A stretch of 64,000 nt of DNA from Agelas oroides (Eukaryota > Porifera > Demospongiae > Agelasida > Agelasidae): positions 6,865,554 through 6,929,553 of the forward strand of contig OX422196.1 of the NCBI GenBank assembly GCA_949130485.1. Direction: 5' to 3'. Positions 11,501 to 23,300 of this stretch are shown here, in pieces. The notes beneath the pieces are model-generated. The model did not search any database. It was not told the DNA's origin and worked only from the letters and a program-made list of their open reading frames with translations. Positions within the stretch are counted from its first letter, which is position 1. Each line of letters starts with the position of its first letter. The position numbers and the translations under genes were made by a program.

Positions 11501-14500
11501 TTCCAGTCAATTACAGTCCTTGACAACATTGGGAGCTTTTTTGCTGTTTACAACACTGGAGCACTCTTCCCAATCACAGATGCAACAACTGTTGTGGGTA
11601 GTCCAGTACTTGCAGCTACAATAGGGCTTCGGTTACGTTTTAATGAACTCGAAGAGCCTGTCAGGATCTTGCTTCGGTTGAATGAACTGGGGGTGAGTGT
11701 ATGTTAGCAGAGAGGTGGTTTATATGTCAATATGTAGCTGTGTACATGGCTAGGATAGAGTCTGGTGATTTAAGCCAGGTCTACTCTGGTTTAGTGACTC
11801 TCTGAAACAACATCATGCAGAGCCCAAACAAACTGCAGCCAACAACTCCCTCCGCAAAGTTTTAACTCCCTCTACTAAATTTTAGCCCAAGAATATATGA
11901 CTCCTCGTTACTGTACATAGGATCACTCTGCTGAATTGGCATTGGCTCAACCCTGACTCAAGAGGTCGCTCATGCAACAATGGCATCATAGCTTTGTTCA
12001 TAACAAAGCTATGATGCCCTAACCCACAATCCAGCTAGTCTCGTGCCCGGACTACTTGTTGCTGAGTGGGAAGTTTTCCAACTGGAGTCAATAAGAGTTG
12101 GTGTGGTTGAGCAACACTTGATGGAGACTTTACTCTTTTGGTAGCTGAATAAATGTGGTCATTGGCTAGTTCTGTGTGAAACGCTACTAATGTGAGTATG
12201 TATATTTGTGAGGCTGCTGAAAAACCAAAGCCAGTCTCATCCTTGTACTTAACAGTATTAATTTTATACTCTCCTATATAGCATATTGCAAATGGACGGC
12301 CTCGGTGTGTCTCTTGGAATTTCAGTCTTGAACGTATGCACTCATTGCTGTATGTATCAATATTTAGCTACCTTATTTCCTACCATATACCGTAGTGTCC
12401 CGCTAATACGCCCCCTTCGAAAATACGCCCCCCCCCTCTTTTCCGCCAAAGTTCCTGCACAGGGTAGTTTGACTCGTTATAACGCCCCCCCCCCCCCGGT
12501 GAGCGTCTTCTGGAACATCAAAACTACACGTGCTTACTATACGTTGCAAGTGCGTTCAGTAAGACTATAGTCGTCTCGCTGCCACTCTTGTGCAAGAAAT
12601 ACCAGCAGACTCTGGAAATTTCCCGTGGTACATGACCGACAGTGTTGCCGTTCTTGAGGACAGCTACAGCGAAGTCGTCGTGAATGTTATTGACCTCGCG
12701 TTGAACTGGCAGCTCTTCTCCGATGTAGGGAGACCACGCAGCTTTGTAAACGTGATGTCCGCGAACAGTACTCTCGATCCTGAAAGTCGTCGCCATAGTT
12801 AGTTGATAGTGAAAGGCATTGATTTCATAGGGGGGGGCTTATAGTCGAGACTAATTGCATCCTCGAATATAAGCCCCCCCCCCACTTTAGGCGGGATGTA
12901 GTGTACAAATTGGGGGGGCGTATTAACGGGACACTACGGTATATATAGTTAATTCCTGTTACACATGCAGAGTGGACAACAGAGGGATGTGAGAGAGCAG
13001 AAGTGAATGGAAGTGTTGTGACCTGCAACTGCAACCACCTCACCAACTTCGCAATTCTTGTGGTTTGTGTGGTGTGTGTGTGTGTGTGTGTGTGTGCATG
13101 TGTGCATGTGTGCATGTGTGTGTGTGCGTGCGTGTGTGCATGCATGGGTGAAGTGAAACGATATATTTATGTATACAATACGAGCAAGCACTTATTAGGG
13201 TTTAAACATATATATATATATAACAAGAGAGGAAAAAACTGCAGAAGCAGTATAGTTTATTAGGGCAGGTGAAAACTGTTCAACTGGTGGACGTTTCCTG
13301 TTAGAGCCCTCACCAGATCCACTGGCGGGGCTCTGACAGGAAAGCCTGAGTGCATGGGTGCATGGGTGCATGCGTGCGTGCGTGCGTCATACTACCTGTT
13401 GCTCATCTGATATCCAGGACATCTGCTCAAGATTTCTGGACTGTCCATCTCTACCATTAGATGCACTCACTATTATTGGAGTGGTTCTTTCCCTTATTGG
13501 TATTATTGCTACCATTGTCACCTTGCTTCTGTTCAAGTGAGTCTCGGTTCAAAATGCACCCAAGGGGTATCACCAAAAACTGTTTCTTTCTCTGTGTGTG
13601 CCTTCACTGCCTTGCCAACTCAGTTTTCGTGACACTATAAGCATTTCCTTTATGCAGGAAGCTTCGTGAGCGAGATGCTACCAAGTTTCATATCCAGCTC
13701 TGCATAGCTCTGTTTTGCATGCTGTTCATCTTTGTGTGCGGTATTGACCAAACTGATGATCATGTGTATGGTGGCTGTGTGTTTGTGTCAGTTCTGATCC
13801 ACTACTTTACACTGGTGGCTGTGATGTGGATGGGGGCAGAGGCTGTGCTCATGTTCCAGAAGCTGGTCATTGTATTCGGTCAAACCACCACCAGATTCAT
13901 TATTGCTGTCTCACTTGTCTGCTGGTGTAAGTGAAATATATAACAGCAAGCCACTTCCAGTTACTAGCCTCATTCCTGCTTACCTGCCAGATCTTTCAGT
14001 GTTGTGTAAGTGAGCTTTGGAATATACAACAAGAAGGGAGAAGTAGGGGGTACGGAAATTGGCCATTTTGTTGAATACAGGTTGTAGGTTTCCAAATGTG
14101 TACTACCAAGTTTGAGACTTAATTTTATAATTAGTTTTCCACTATTTCTCCGACTACACCTATGTATTAATATGTTACATTACATTATGCCTTATGTAGA
14201 TTGCAGGAGTTTCTTCAGATCACTAAGTGGCTAACTAGATAGCTATATATATATACAGTTTGCCACAAATGTCACCTTTCTTCTCTTCCCCCAGTGGTAC
14301 CCATCATTCCTGTGGTAATCCCAATGGCTGTAGACCTCTCAGACGTAGTCAGTAGAGATCTTGTTGTACGCATGTCCACAACCGACACTCCAGGATTGTA
14401 AGTTGCTGAACGCACAATTACAGTCATACTCTGAAATGCAAGTGATTGTTCTCTCTCCTTCCTCTATAGCTGCTTCATCTCTGATCCTGTGGTATTCTTT

Positions 14501-15466
14501 GCTACCTTTCTGGGCCCCATCTTTGTCATCCTGCTCTTCAATGTTGTCATTTTTATCATGGTGATTGGGGTCCTCATCAAGCACATCCGGAACACACGTA
14601 ACCGTACCAAAGAACAAGTGAGCAAGAAGAAGACTGCCATGAAACTGCTCATTAGTATGACATTTATTATGTTCCTCTTTGGTCTAACGTGGCTCTTTGG
14701 TGGACTTACTGTCACTGGGGTTTTGGACTCTAATGCTTCTGTTGCTTTCCAAGTTCTCTTTGTGCTCCTCAACGCTTTTCAAGGTTTCTATATCTTCCTT
14801 TTCTTCTGCGTATTCAGCAAGGATGCCCGAGATTCTTGGTTAGAGTTGCTCTGTTGTGGCTACTGTAAGTTCAAGTCACTGCATCCATTGCAGGCCAAGT
14901 ATGGAGCGAATACCACCCGAAGAAAGAGTAAAACCACAAGTACCAACCTTGCTAACTCAAACCGTACTTCAACCATTCCCAGCAAGAGTGATACCAGTGG
15001 CTACAATTTGAGTACTACTGGCCACAGCAAGGAGGAAAGCTACACTGATGTACCCCTAACCAGTACGCATGCAGCAGATCAAGGAGAGGAGAAGCCCAGC
15101 ATGGATGATTTCAGCAAGGAGGAGAAATATGTGAACATACCACACACTAGTGAAGAGGGAGAGGAACAAGCAGAAATGGAGAAACTTTCAGTAATCGTTC
15201 ATAAGGAACATTCAGAGGTTCATGGGACTACAGACAAGAACACTGACCTTGGATCCCCTGAGGTGAAGGAGAAAGAGCAAGTGCTTGAAAGGATTAACAA
15301 TTCTGAGAAGCATGTTTCTTCCTCCCAGTGGAGCGACGATGGGATAGAACTCAAGGTGCGTGTGAAGTGCTACTCAACAAGGAAGCGTCATTTCCAAAGT
15401 GCTGAGGTGGACTTTTTGGATAGTGACAGTGATAGTAACAATGAACCAGGTGACACAAATGCTTAA
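8563..15466 (+). CDS. Adhesion G-protein-coupled receptor with N-terminal six-Cys module
   Basis: Complete receptor of 932 codons in 13 exons: 8563-8605, 8748-9130, 9626-9680, 10156-10346, 10415-10491, 10606-10708, 11378-11692, 12282-12333, 12971-13062, 13418-13536, 13658-13926, 14295-14397, 14470-15466. Exon 1 is a signal peptide (MRVLLMFLLALALQ). Exons 2-3 encode a six-cysteine module shared with the gene at 17370 and absent from the first receptor, which has an HRM there. GAIN exons and GPS (CNCNHLTNFAILV) follow, then seven helices and a roughly 200-residue cytoplasmic tail rich in Ser, Thr, Glu and Lys. From GAIN onward it matches the upstream receptor exon for exon, so the two arose by tandem duplication. 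Exon 4 uses the acceptor at 10154-10155 because only that keeps phase 1. The donor at 10347 (GTCCGT) is weak. Confidence 0.9.
12388..12941. mobile_element. DNA transposon with TACCGTAGTGTCCCG ends, carrying a HIRAN ORF
   Basis: Left end TACCGTAGTGTCCCGCTAAT, right end complementary (CGGGACACTACGGTA), flanked by TA-rich sequence compatible with a TA target duplication. C-runs and G-runs lie just inside the ends. It sits in the intron just before the GPS exon of the second receptor. A second member with unrelated interior is at 40804-41413. Confidence 0.85.
12524..12796 (-). CDS. HIRAN-domain ORF inside a DNA transposon
   Basis: A 90-aa intact reading frame starting MATTFRIESTVRGHHVYKA. The pattern VRGHHVY, GEELPVQRE, N-x-x-DDFAVAV and VGHVPREIS matches the HIRAN fold known from the N-terminus of HLTF/Rad5, where it binds DNA ends. 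No helicase or nuclease is attached, and it fills most of a 554-bp element. Whether it is expressed or serves the element is unknown. It is antisense to the host receptor gene. Confidence 0.7.
   Translation of the reverse strand: MATTFRIESTVRGHHVYKAAWSPYIGEELPVQREVNNIHDDFAVAVLKNGNTVGHVPREISRVCWYFLHKSGSETTIVLLNALATYSKHV
13063..13150. repeat. TG-rich microsatellite with CATG interruptions
   Basis: (TG)n with GCATGTG variants, immediately after the GPS exon of the second receptor. The exon donor (GTTTGT) runs into the repeat. Confidence 0.85.
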
Positions 15467-17369
15467 GGCAATCATAATTGACATCATAAAGGTTATGTTC
15501 TTTTAGCTATAGCTACTGTTTAGTTGTATCTGGTAGTTCTCAGCCTTTAGCTATTATTTTCAATAATGTAATCTAGCTGCAAAAGATATACTAGTCTCAC
15601 AAGGGCAAGTATAGCCATCTTACATGTACAGAGAACAAGAGAACTGCACTTTTTTTTTACTTGTCATTGCATTGGCCACTTGTTTGTCATACAATAATAC
15701 AAAACATGAGCGCGGTTTCTTCTGCACAGTTTTTGAGAACTAATATCCCTAACATAGCATTTAGTTTAGAGCAAACATCATAATAAACTACTTAGCAGTG
15801 TTTTCCCCAAACCAGTTACAAACTGCTCTGAAATGCTATGTGTAGACAGCTAATCATATAATGGTCTTGTGCCAACACCCCATTCTCTCATGATTAAAAA
15901 GGTGCATGTACATTTTATGTTGTGCTGCGTCAGCAGTATCCAATATGATGATTTACAGCCAGAGCTATAGGGTTGTATGGATCTGGCTTGGAAGACTAGA
16001 TGATTACATGCTTGCATCACCTACAATAATGCAGCCCTATTTCATTCATCAAGACGTAGTGCTATTTTGTTAGCATGTTCAAAACGACTGCTGACTCAGC
16101 ACAAATCAAGAACACACTCAGAGTCACCAGATCTTAGCCTTGTGCCTGTGAGCTGGGTTGGGTCTGGACATGAAACTAACCAGACCCTTTTCCCTGGTGA
16201 GAGGGTGGAGTCTGGGTACAAGACAAATCATGTGAATGAGTGGGAGGACAATTCTAGTTGGCTGGGCTGAAAGACTGGTAGTTCAGTTTTGATCAGTATA
16301 TAGCTGCACTTGTGTAATAGTTTTTGGAGATCCTCACCAAAAAATACTCACTATGGAATGTCAAAATTGGTCTATACAATTTTTTTGTGTATAATAATTC
16401 TGCATGAGAATACATGTCAGGGATACATACAGTAGCATACATGTCGCTAATACATGGTATGTACCCATCTAATATAATATTACACAGTTAAAGTATATTT
16501 AAAATAGAAAGAGTTATAATTTGCCAGAGCCACATCAGATGGTAGTGAATTCCAGAGCTCAACAGAGTGAGGAAAAAAAGAGTACTTAAAGCTGTTTGTC
16601 TTTGTAGTAAATCCTGACAATGTATGGGGGGCTAAGCTTTGTAGATCGAAAGGGTTGTCTCTTGCAATTGCAGAGATGGGAACATTTGGGAAGTCAGCAA
16701 GACCATGTACAATTTTGTACATTACACAGAGTTTCATCTGCTTTCTCCTGGCAGCGAGAGTCGGGAGATTTAGGCTACTGCACAACATAGAATAACTAGC
16801 ATCCCACTGTTTTGAACAGACTTGCAAGGCAAACTTCTGAATTGATTCAAGCATATCTATATCTTTCTGTAGGTAAGGGTCCCAAACTTGACAGGATATT
16901 CAAGATGAGGTCTGATGTTAGATAGGGTGGCGGTATCTGCATCTCAGTAAAATTGCCTATAGAGCATTCCAACCAGCCTTCTTGCTTTGGTGCATATCAT
17001 ATTTATGTGGGCAGTCCAGGATAGATCAGCAGTAATAAGAATGCCTAAATATTTAAATTCAGTGACTCTGTCAAGTGGGATGCCATTCAGGTTGATTGTG
17101 GGTGGTAACTCTTTTGCTCTTTTCCGAGATATGGTCATGATTAGATCTGGGCCTATATCTTCAATCTATACCGAGTGAATGAAAAAGGGGTCTTCACTGC
17201 TGAGTGAAACTGAAAAGAGATTTCTTGCTGACAAGTCTGGACGCCCACATGCTGCTGTGAAGCCCAACACATTGTTTACAGACGCCCACATCCGGAAACC
17301 AAGCGGTGTGCTTATATAAGCGTAGCTATAATTATTAAGCTAGACGTACTACCCTGTTGGAGACCGAAG
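15467..17369. other. Intergenic region with LINE fragment
   Basis: Beyond the 3' UTR of the second receptor, the only recognisable content is the retrotransposon fragment at 16480-17165. The remaining AT-rich sequence shows no coding support. Confidence 0.7.
16480..17165 (-). mobile_element. 3' fragment of a non-LTR retrotransposon (reverse transcriptase C-terminus)
   Basis: Two minus-strand ORFs in order. 16944-17138 has FKYLGILITADLSWTAHI followed by KARRLVGMLYRQF, the thumb-side motif of Jockey/CR1-type reverse transcriptases. 16480-16854 has the usual C-terminal block (FFPHSVELWNSLPSDV). The frame is broken between them and all upstream domains are missing, so this is a dead 5'-truncated copy. 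Confidence 0.85.
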
Positions 17370-20300
17370 ATGCGAGTACTGCTCGTGTTCCTGACTGTCC
17401 TAGCGCTGCGAGGTAAGAACTTCGAACACATTAACTTTTTGGCAATTGAGCATAATTATGCGTCTCGCACCATAGATAATATATGCACGGAATTCTTCCG
17501 TGCGTATATTATCTATGCTCGCACTGAACACAATCTGCTTATATGCACATGTGCTATGTTTTGATTTCGGTCTGCGATAGATCTAATTTCATACTCTCCC
17601 GCAGCTGCCGCGCAGTCTACCTGTACTGACCTACAGACACTGGCCAGCAGAGCTAGTGGGATAACATGCACCAGAAACTCCCAGTGCAGTGAGCTCCAGT
17701 GTGATGTTACGCAAACTACCATCCGCGATTACATCAGGAGAGCAACACTGACGCTACTACCATGCAACCAGCCAGCAGCTGTTCGACTCGTTCTCTACAA
17801 TCCCTCCAATGCAGTCATTGTGAACCGGACCTTTGACAGTACAGCAACACTTACAGTTGTGGATGGTGTACTTACTGTGACGGTGACAGTGCAGCACCCT
17901 ACCTCCTCCTCCCTGAGACTAGGGGTAATTAAAAAATGTAGAGCACTAAACTTGTAGTGATTGTATGTTGACATAGATACACTATGAAAGATTGTGTTCT
18001 TCTGTAGATAAGTGGCACAGTGAGACTCTTGTTCTTCTCGCGATCACTACAAATACTTCCAAACACTGATATCGCACTGAACACCTCTGCCTGCTTATCA
18101 GGTAAGTATTACACCTATACACATCATGCAACAGAAAGCATTTCACCACCATGACCATAAATAGTATGACTACTACTCTACACGTGTCATGTTACTATGC
18201 TGCGTAGTATATTCGCCCACTCTAGTAAATACTAGTGCACTGCTATGATTTCCTGTAAATTGTTTCACACGCACAGCAACAACTGTCCCTACTGTAGTCA
18301 CGTCAGCTGCTACCACTGCAGCTGGTACACGTGGTTCTCAGGCAACAACGGCTCCCTCTTTGTCTGAGACATGTCGGGCATTGGATACCTTGAGGGACAA
18401 TGCACAGTCACTAAGCTGCAACAGAAATGATGAGTGTGACACAGTCTACTGTACGGTTACTGACTCCACTGTCCGGGCATTTGTCAGTGCAGCAAACCTC
18501 ACACTCCTTCCCTGCAACCAGCCACCAGCAGTCAGACTAACTGCCTACAACCTGTCAGGTGGTGTAGTTCTGGACCGTGTCATTAGCCAGTCAGAGACTC
18601 TTTCACTGCCTCAGGGAACTACATTGAGTGTGACTATGAACCAACTGACCAATGCAATTGGATTTGGGGTCAGTGGGCATGCTAATTGCATCTTGCATGG
18701 TTGTTAAGTATACATAGCTGCACATGGTAAGACCTACAGGTTACCAGCAGTTGGTCCAGCTACAACTGTTAAAAGTAGATGTTTACAAACAAGACGTGTA
18801 CACACATATATACACCAGCTGAGGAAACTATGATAAGAAAACAACAGAGGCATGTTTTTGTTCTAAAAAGTACATTTCAATTGTTTACTGTAAATAGTTG
18901 TCCTTGAACTGCTGTTGCCAAGATTTTAGCATGCCTTTTGCTATAGAAGTGGGCATTGTGTAATGCAGTTAAAGCCTCATTCCCAGGCTTCTCCCTTTTT
19001 TTTTGCTTGTGTTTTTATTCTGCTTCCTTGTGTTACTGTCACAGCAAATAAAACTGGGGGAGGCCTGGACATGAGGCTACAATGGTTATTGTCACTTTGC
19101 TTTGTTGCAGGCCAGTGCAAGTGCTACTGTATTCGGTATAACCAGGAGCACTACGCTTGTGCCCTACACACAAATCCCCATTGATACCTCAGAATGTTCA
19201 AGTGAGTCACTAGTTTTCAGACACAGTACCATGATAGATTGCAGTCAGCAGGAAGACATGTATGGCAGTATACGTACTAGGGTTGTGATTTCTCTGTGTT
19301 CTCCACTCTCTCTACTGCAGCACCAACATCCATGGCTTTGCCAACATCATCTTCCTCCACTACTCCTCCCTCCACTCCTCCCTCCGCTACTCCTCCCTCC
19401 ACTACTCCTCCCTCCACTACTCCCTCCACTCCTCCCTCCACTACTCCCTCCACTACTCCTCCCTCCACTACTCCTCCCTCCACTACTCCCTCCACTCCTC
19501 CCTCCACTACTCCCTCCACTCCTCCTTCCACTCCTCCCTCCACTCCTCCCTCCACTCCTCCCTCCACTCCTCCCTCCACTCCTCCCTCCACTCCTCCCTC
19601 CACTACTCCTCCCTCCACTCCTCCCTCCACTACTCCCTCCAATACTCCTCCCTCCACTCCCTCACCCACGTCAAACTCATTTACAGATGCCACCACAAAC
19701 ACATCCACCCTCACACCCACAGTGGACATCCCTCAGCGAAACATGTGCGTAGTCTTGCAGCAAATTGCCTCCAGAGCACCGGGGAATTTTGAATGTTCCA
19801 CGAACCAGCGTTGTGATGGGGTAGACTGCACCGCTGACCTCTTGAACAATGGCATGCCTTTTCAGTCTCGTGTGGTGATCCTTGTGTGCCAGCTGCCCCG
19901 CCCAGCAGTGGAGATTATCCTCCTTACCTCAAGTGGTGCAGCCATTGTTAATGAGACTGTGGACCACTCAGAAGTACTGTCTGTTCAACAGTTCCTGCAA
20001 GTCAACATAACACTCAACCAATACCAGAATGCCATTGGATTGGAGGTTAATGATCTTGTTTGCTTAATATTTGATGTGCCCCCCCCCCCCCCCAAGCCTC
20101 ATTTCTAGGCCTTGCCCAGCTTTTCATCACTTGCAGTCTGCACTGTATGCTGGATGGGGGCTAGAATTGAGGCTCTCCCCACCCCACATTGAAATTAGGT
20201 AGTTGTCTGTAATCGTTAGTAGAGTAGTGCATCATGTTTACATCGGGGAGTTGGTTGACCTAAGGGGCTCTTCTTGTTTGTTATCAACTGAGGATGAACA

Positions 20301-23300
20301 TGTAACCGCACTGCTCTCCTTGATATGACCTTCTCTTCTTTACAAGATACATACTCTTGTCCACTCACAGGTTGAGGCCACATTTCTCAGCAACCCTCCT
20401 GCTCCTGTCATTGAGTACACTCTCATACCAATAGACACCTCCAACTGCCAGCGCCCGACTCTGAGTAAGTGATGTCATGTTCAGTCATGTGACCTTCAGA
20501 TGTTTTGATTGTTGATGGTAGTCTCATGGCTGGTGTACCTTACAAGTTTATACCGAAGAGGGAGGTGGGTTCTCTTTCATATGTACAAACAAGCTTCACA
20601 CAGAGTGAATAGTAACAACTGAAGAAGATGGAAAACTTTTCCTTCTTCCACTTGCACAATACAATTAAGTTAATGTTTACAACCATAACTATTATAGTTG
20701 ACATTTCAACATTTCTAAATTGATCTGCTACTCATGAATACATTTTACTGCACCCCAAGATTGAGCCAGACATCTGTTGTCTACACAGCCATTAGTGGTA
20801 GTCCTATTCCCAGACAGTTTTTTCCAACATAAATGGTGTGTACCCATGCTGTTTAACACCTGTTTTGAGCCACTAATGCTGTGCACATCATTAGTGGCCC
20901 TTTGGATTTACATATTAACGTAACAGAGGAGCATGGAAAGCTTGAAATGAAATTCAATCTATTTTGTGAGTTAGCTGGTTTTAGGAATGTAGTAGATGTG
21001 CTAATCGTGCAAACGTGGTAGATTGTGTTAGTGCAGTATTAAGTCTCTTGACTGTACTGACTTATTGAAGGGAATTCTTAGATGACTCTCCTACTGTAGA
21101 GTGATTCAACTATGTTAACAACTACATAATGTGACAACAACCATGATAGGTCGCAGTCAGCAGCATGACATGTATGGCAGCAGTAGGGTTGAGATTTCAC
21201 TGTGTTCTCCCCTCTCTCCATTGCAGCACCAACATCCATGGCTTTGCCCACATCACCTTCCTCCATTCCTCCCTCCTCTTCCTCCACTACTCCTCCCTCC
21301 ACTACTCCTCCCTTCACTCCTCCCTCCACTCCTCCCTCCACTACTCGTCCCTCCACTCCTCCCTCCACTCCTCCCTCCACTACTCCCTCCACTACTCCCT
21401 CCACTCCTCCCTCCACTCCTCCCTCCACTCCTCCCTCCACTCCTCCCTCCACTCCTCCCTCCACTGCTCATCCCTCCACTCCTCCCTCCACTCCTCCCTC
21501 CACTCCTCCCTCCACTCCTCCCTCCACTACTCCTTCCACTACTCCCTTCACTCCTCCCTCCACTACTTCCTCCTCCACTCCAAACTCATCTTCAGATGCC
21601 ACCACAAACACACCCACCGTCATACCCACAGTGGACATCCCTCAGCGAAACATGTGCATAGTCTTGCAGCAAATTGCCTCCAGAGCACCGGGGAATTTTG
21701 AGTGTTCCACAAACCAGCGTTGTGACGGGGTAGACTGCACCGCTGACCTCTTGAACAATGGCATGCCTTTTCAGTCTCGTGTGGTGATCCTTGTATGCCA
21801 GCTGCCACGTCCAGCAGTGGAGATTATCCTCCTTACCTCAAGTGGTGCAGCCATTGTTAATGAGACTGTGGACCACTCAGAAGTACTGTCTGTTCAACAG
21901 CTCCTGCAAGTCAACATAACACTCGACCAACACCAGAATGCCATTGGATTGCAGGTTAATGATCTTGCTTTTGTGTCATTAATATTTGATCTGACTTCCT
22001 ACCCCCCCCCACCCTTAGCCTCATTTCTAGGCCCTGTCCAGCTGCTTGCAGTCTGCACTGTATGCTGGATGGGGGCTGGAAATTAGGCTCTCCCCATCCC
22101 CCATTGAAATTAGGTAGTTGTCTGTTATAATTAGTGAAGTAGTGCATCATGTTTACATCGGGGAGTTGGTTGACCTAAGGGGCTCTTCTTGTTTGTCATC
22201 AACTGAGGATGTAAATAGATGAACATGTAACTGCACTGCTCTCCTTGATATGACCTTCTCTTCTTTACAAGATACATGTACACACTCTTGTCCACCTACA
22301 GGTTGAGGCCACATTTCTCAGCAACCCTCCTGCTCCTGTCATTGAGTACACTCTCATACCAATAGACACCTCCAACTGCCAGCGCCCGACTCTGAGTAAG
22401 TGATGTCATGTTCAGTCATGTGACCTTCAGATGTTTTGATTGTTGATGGTAGTCTCGCCATGGCCGGTATGTTTATACCAAAGAGGGAGGTGGGCTCTCT
22501 TTCATATGTACAAACAAGCTTCACACAGAGTGAATAGTAACAACTGACCTTCCACTTGCACAATACAATTGTTAATGTTTACAACCATAACTATTATAGT
22601 AACTGTTGACATTCCTAAATTGATCGGCTACTCATGAATACATTTTACTGCACCCCAAGATAGAGCCAGACATCTGTTGTCTACACAGCCATTAGTGGTA
22701 GTCCTATTCCCAGACAGTTTTTTTCCAACATAAATGGTGTGTACCCATGCTGTTTAACACCTGTTTTGAGCCACTAATGCTGTGCACATCATTAGTGGCC
22801 CTTTGAATTTACATATTAATGTAACAGAGGAGCATGGAAAGCTTGAAATGAAATTCAATCTATTTTGTGAGTTAGCTGGTTTTAGGAATGTAGTAGATGT
22901 GCTAATCGTGCAAACGTGGTAGATTGTGTTAGTGCAGTATTAAGTCTCTTGACTGTACTGACTTATTGAAGGGAATTCTTAGACGACTCTCCTACTGTAG
23001 AGTGATTCAACTATGTTAACAACTACATAATGTGACAACAACCATGATAGGTCGCAGTCAGCAGCATGACATGTATGGCAGCAGTAGGGTTGAGATTTCA
23101 CTGTGTTCTCCCCCCTCTCCATTGTAGCACCAACATCCATGGCTTCGCCCACATCACCTTCCTCCATTCCTCCCTCCTCTTCCTCCACTACTCCTCCCTC
23201 CACTACTCCTCCCTTCACTCCTCCCTCCACTACTTCCTCCTCCACTCCAAACTCATCTTCAGATGCCACCACAAACACACCCACCGTCATACCCACAGTG

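Noticed and set aside
19277-19729. Gly/Val/Glu-rich ORF antisense to the Thr/Pro/Ser linker
   Set aside because: Mirror of the coding minisatellite; no start context, splice sites or domain. The same applies to 21078-21464.
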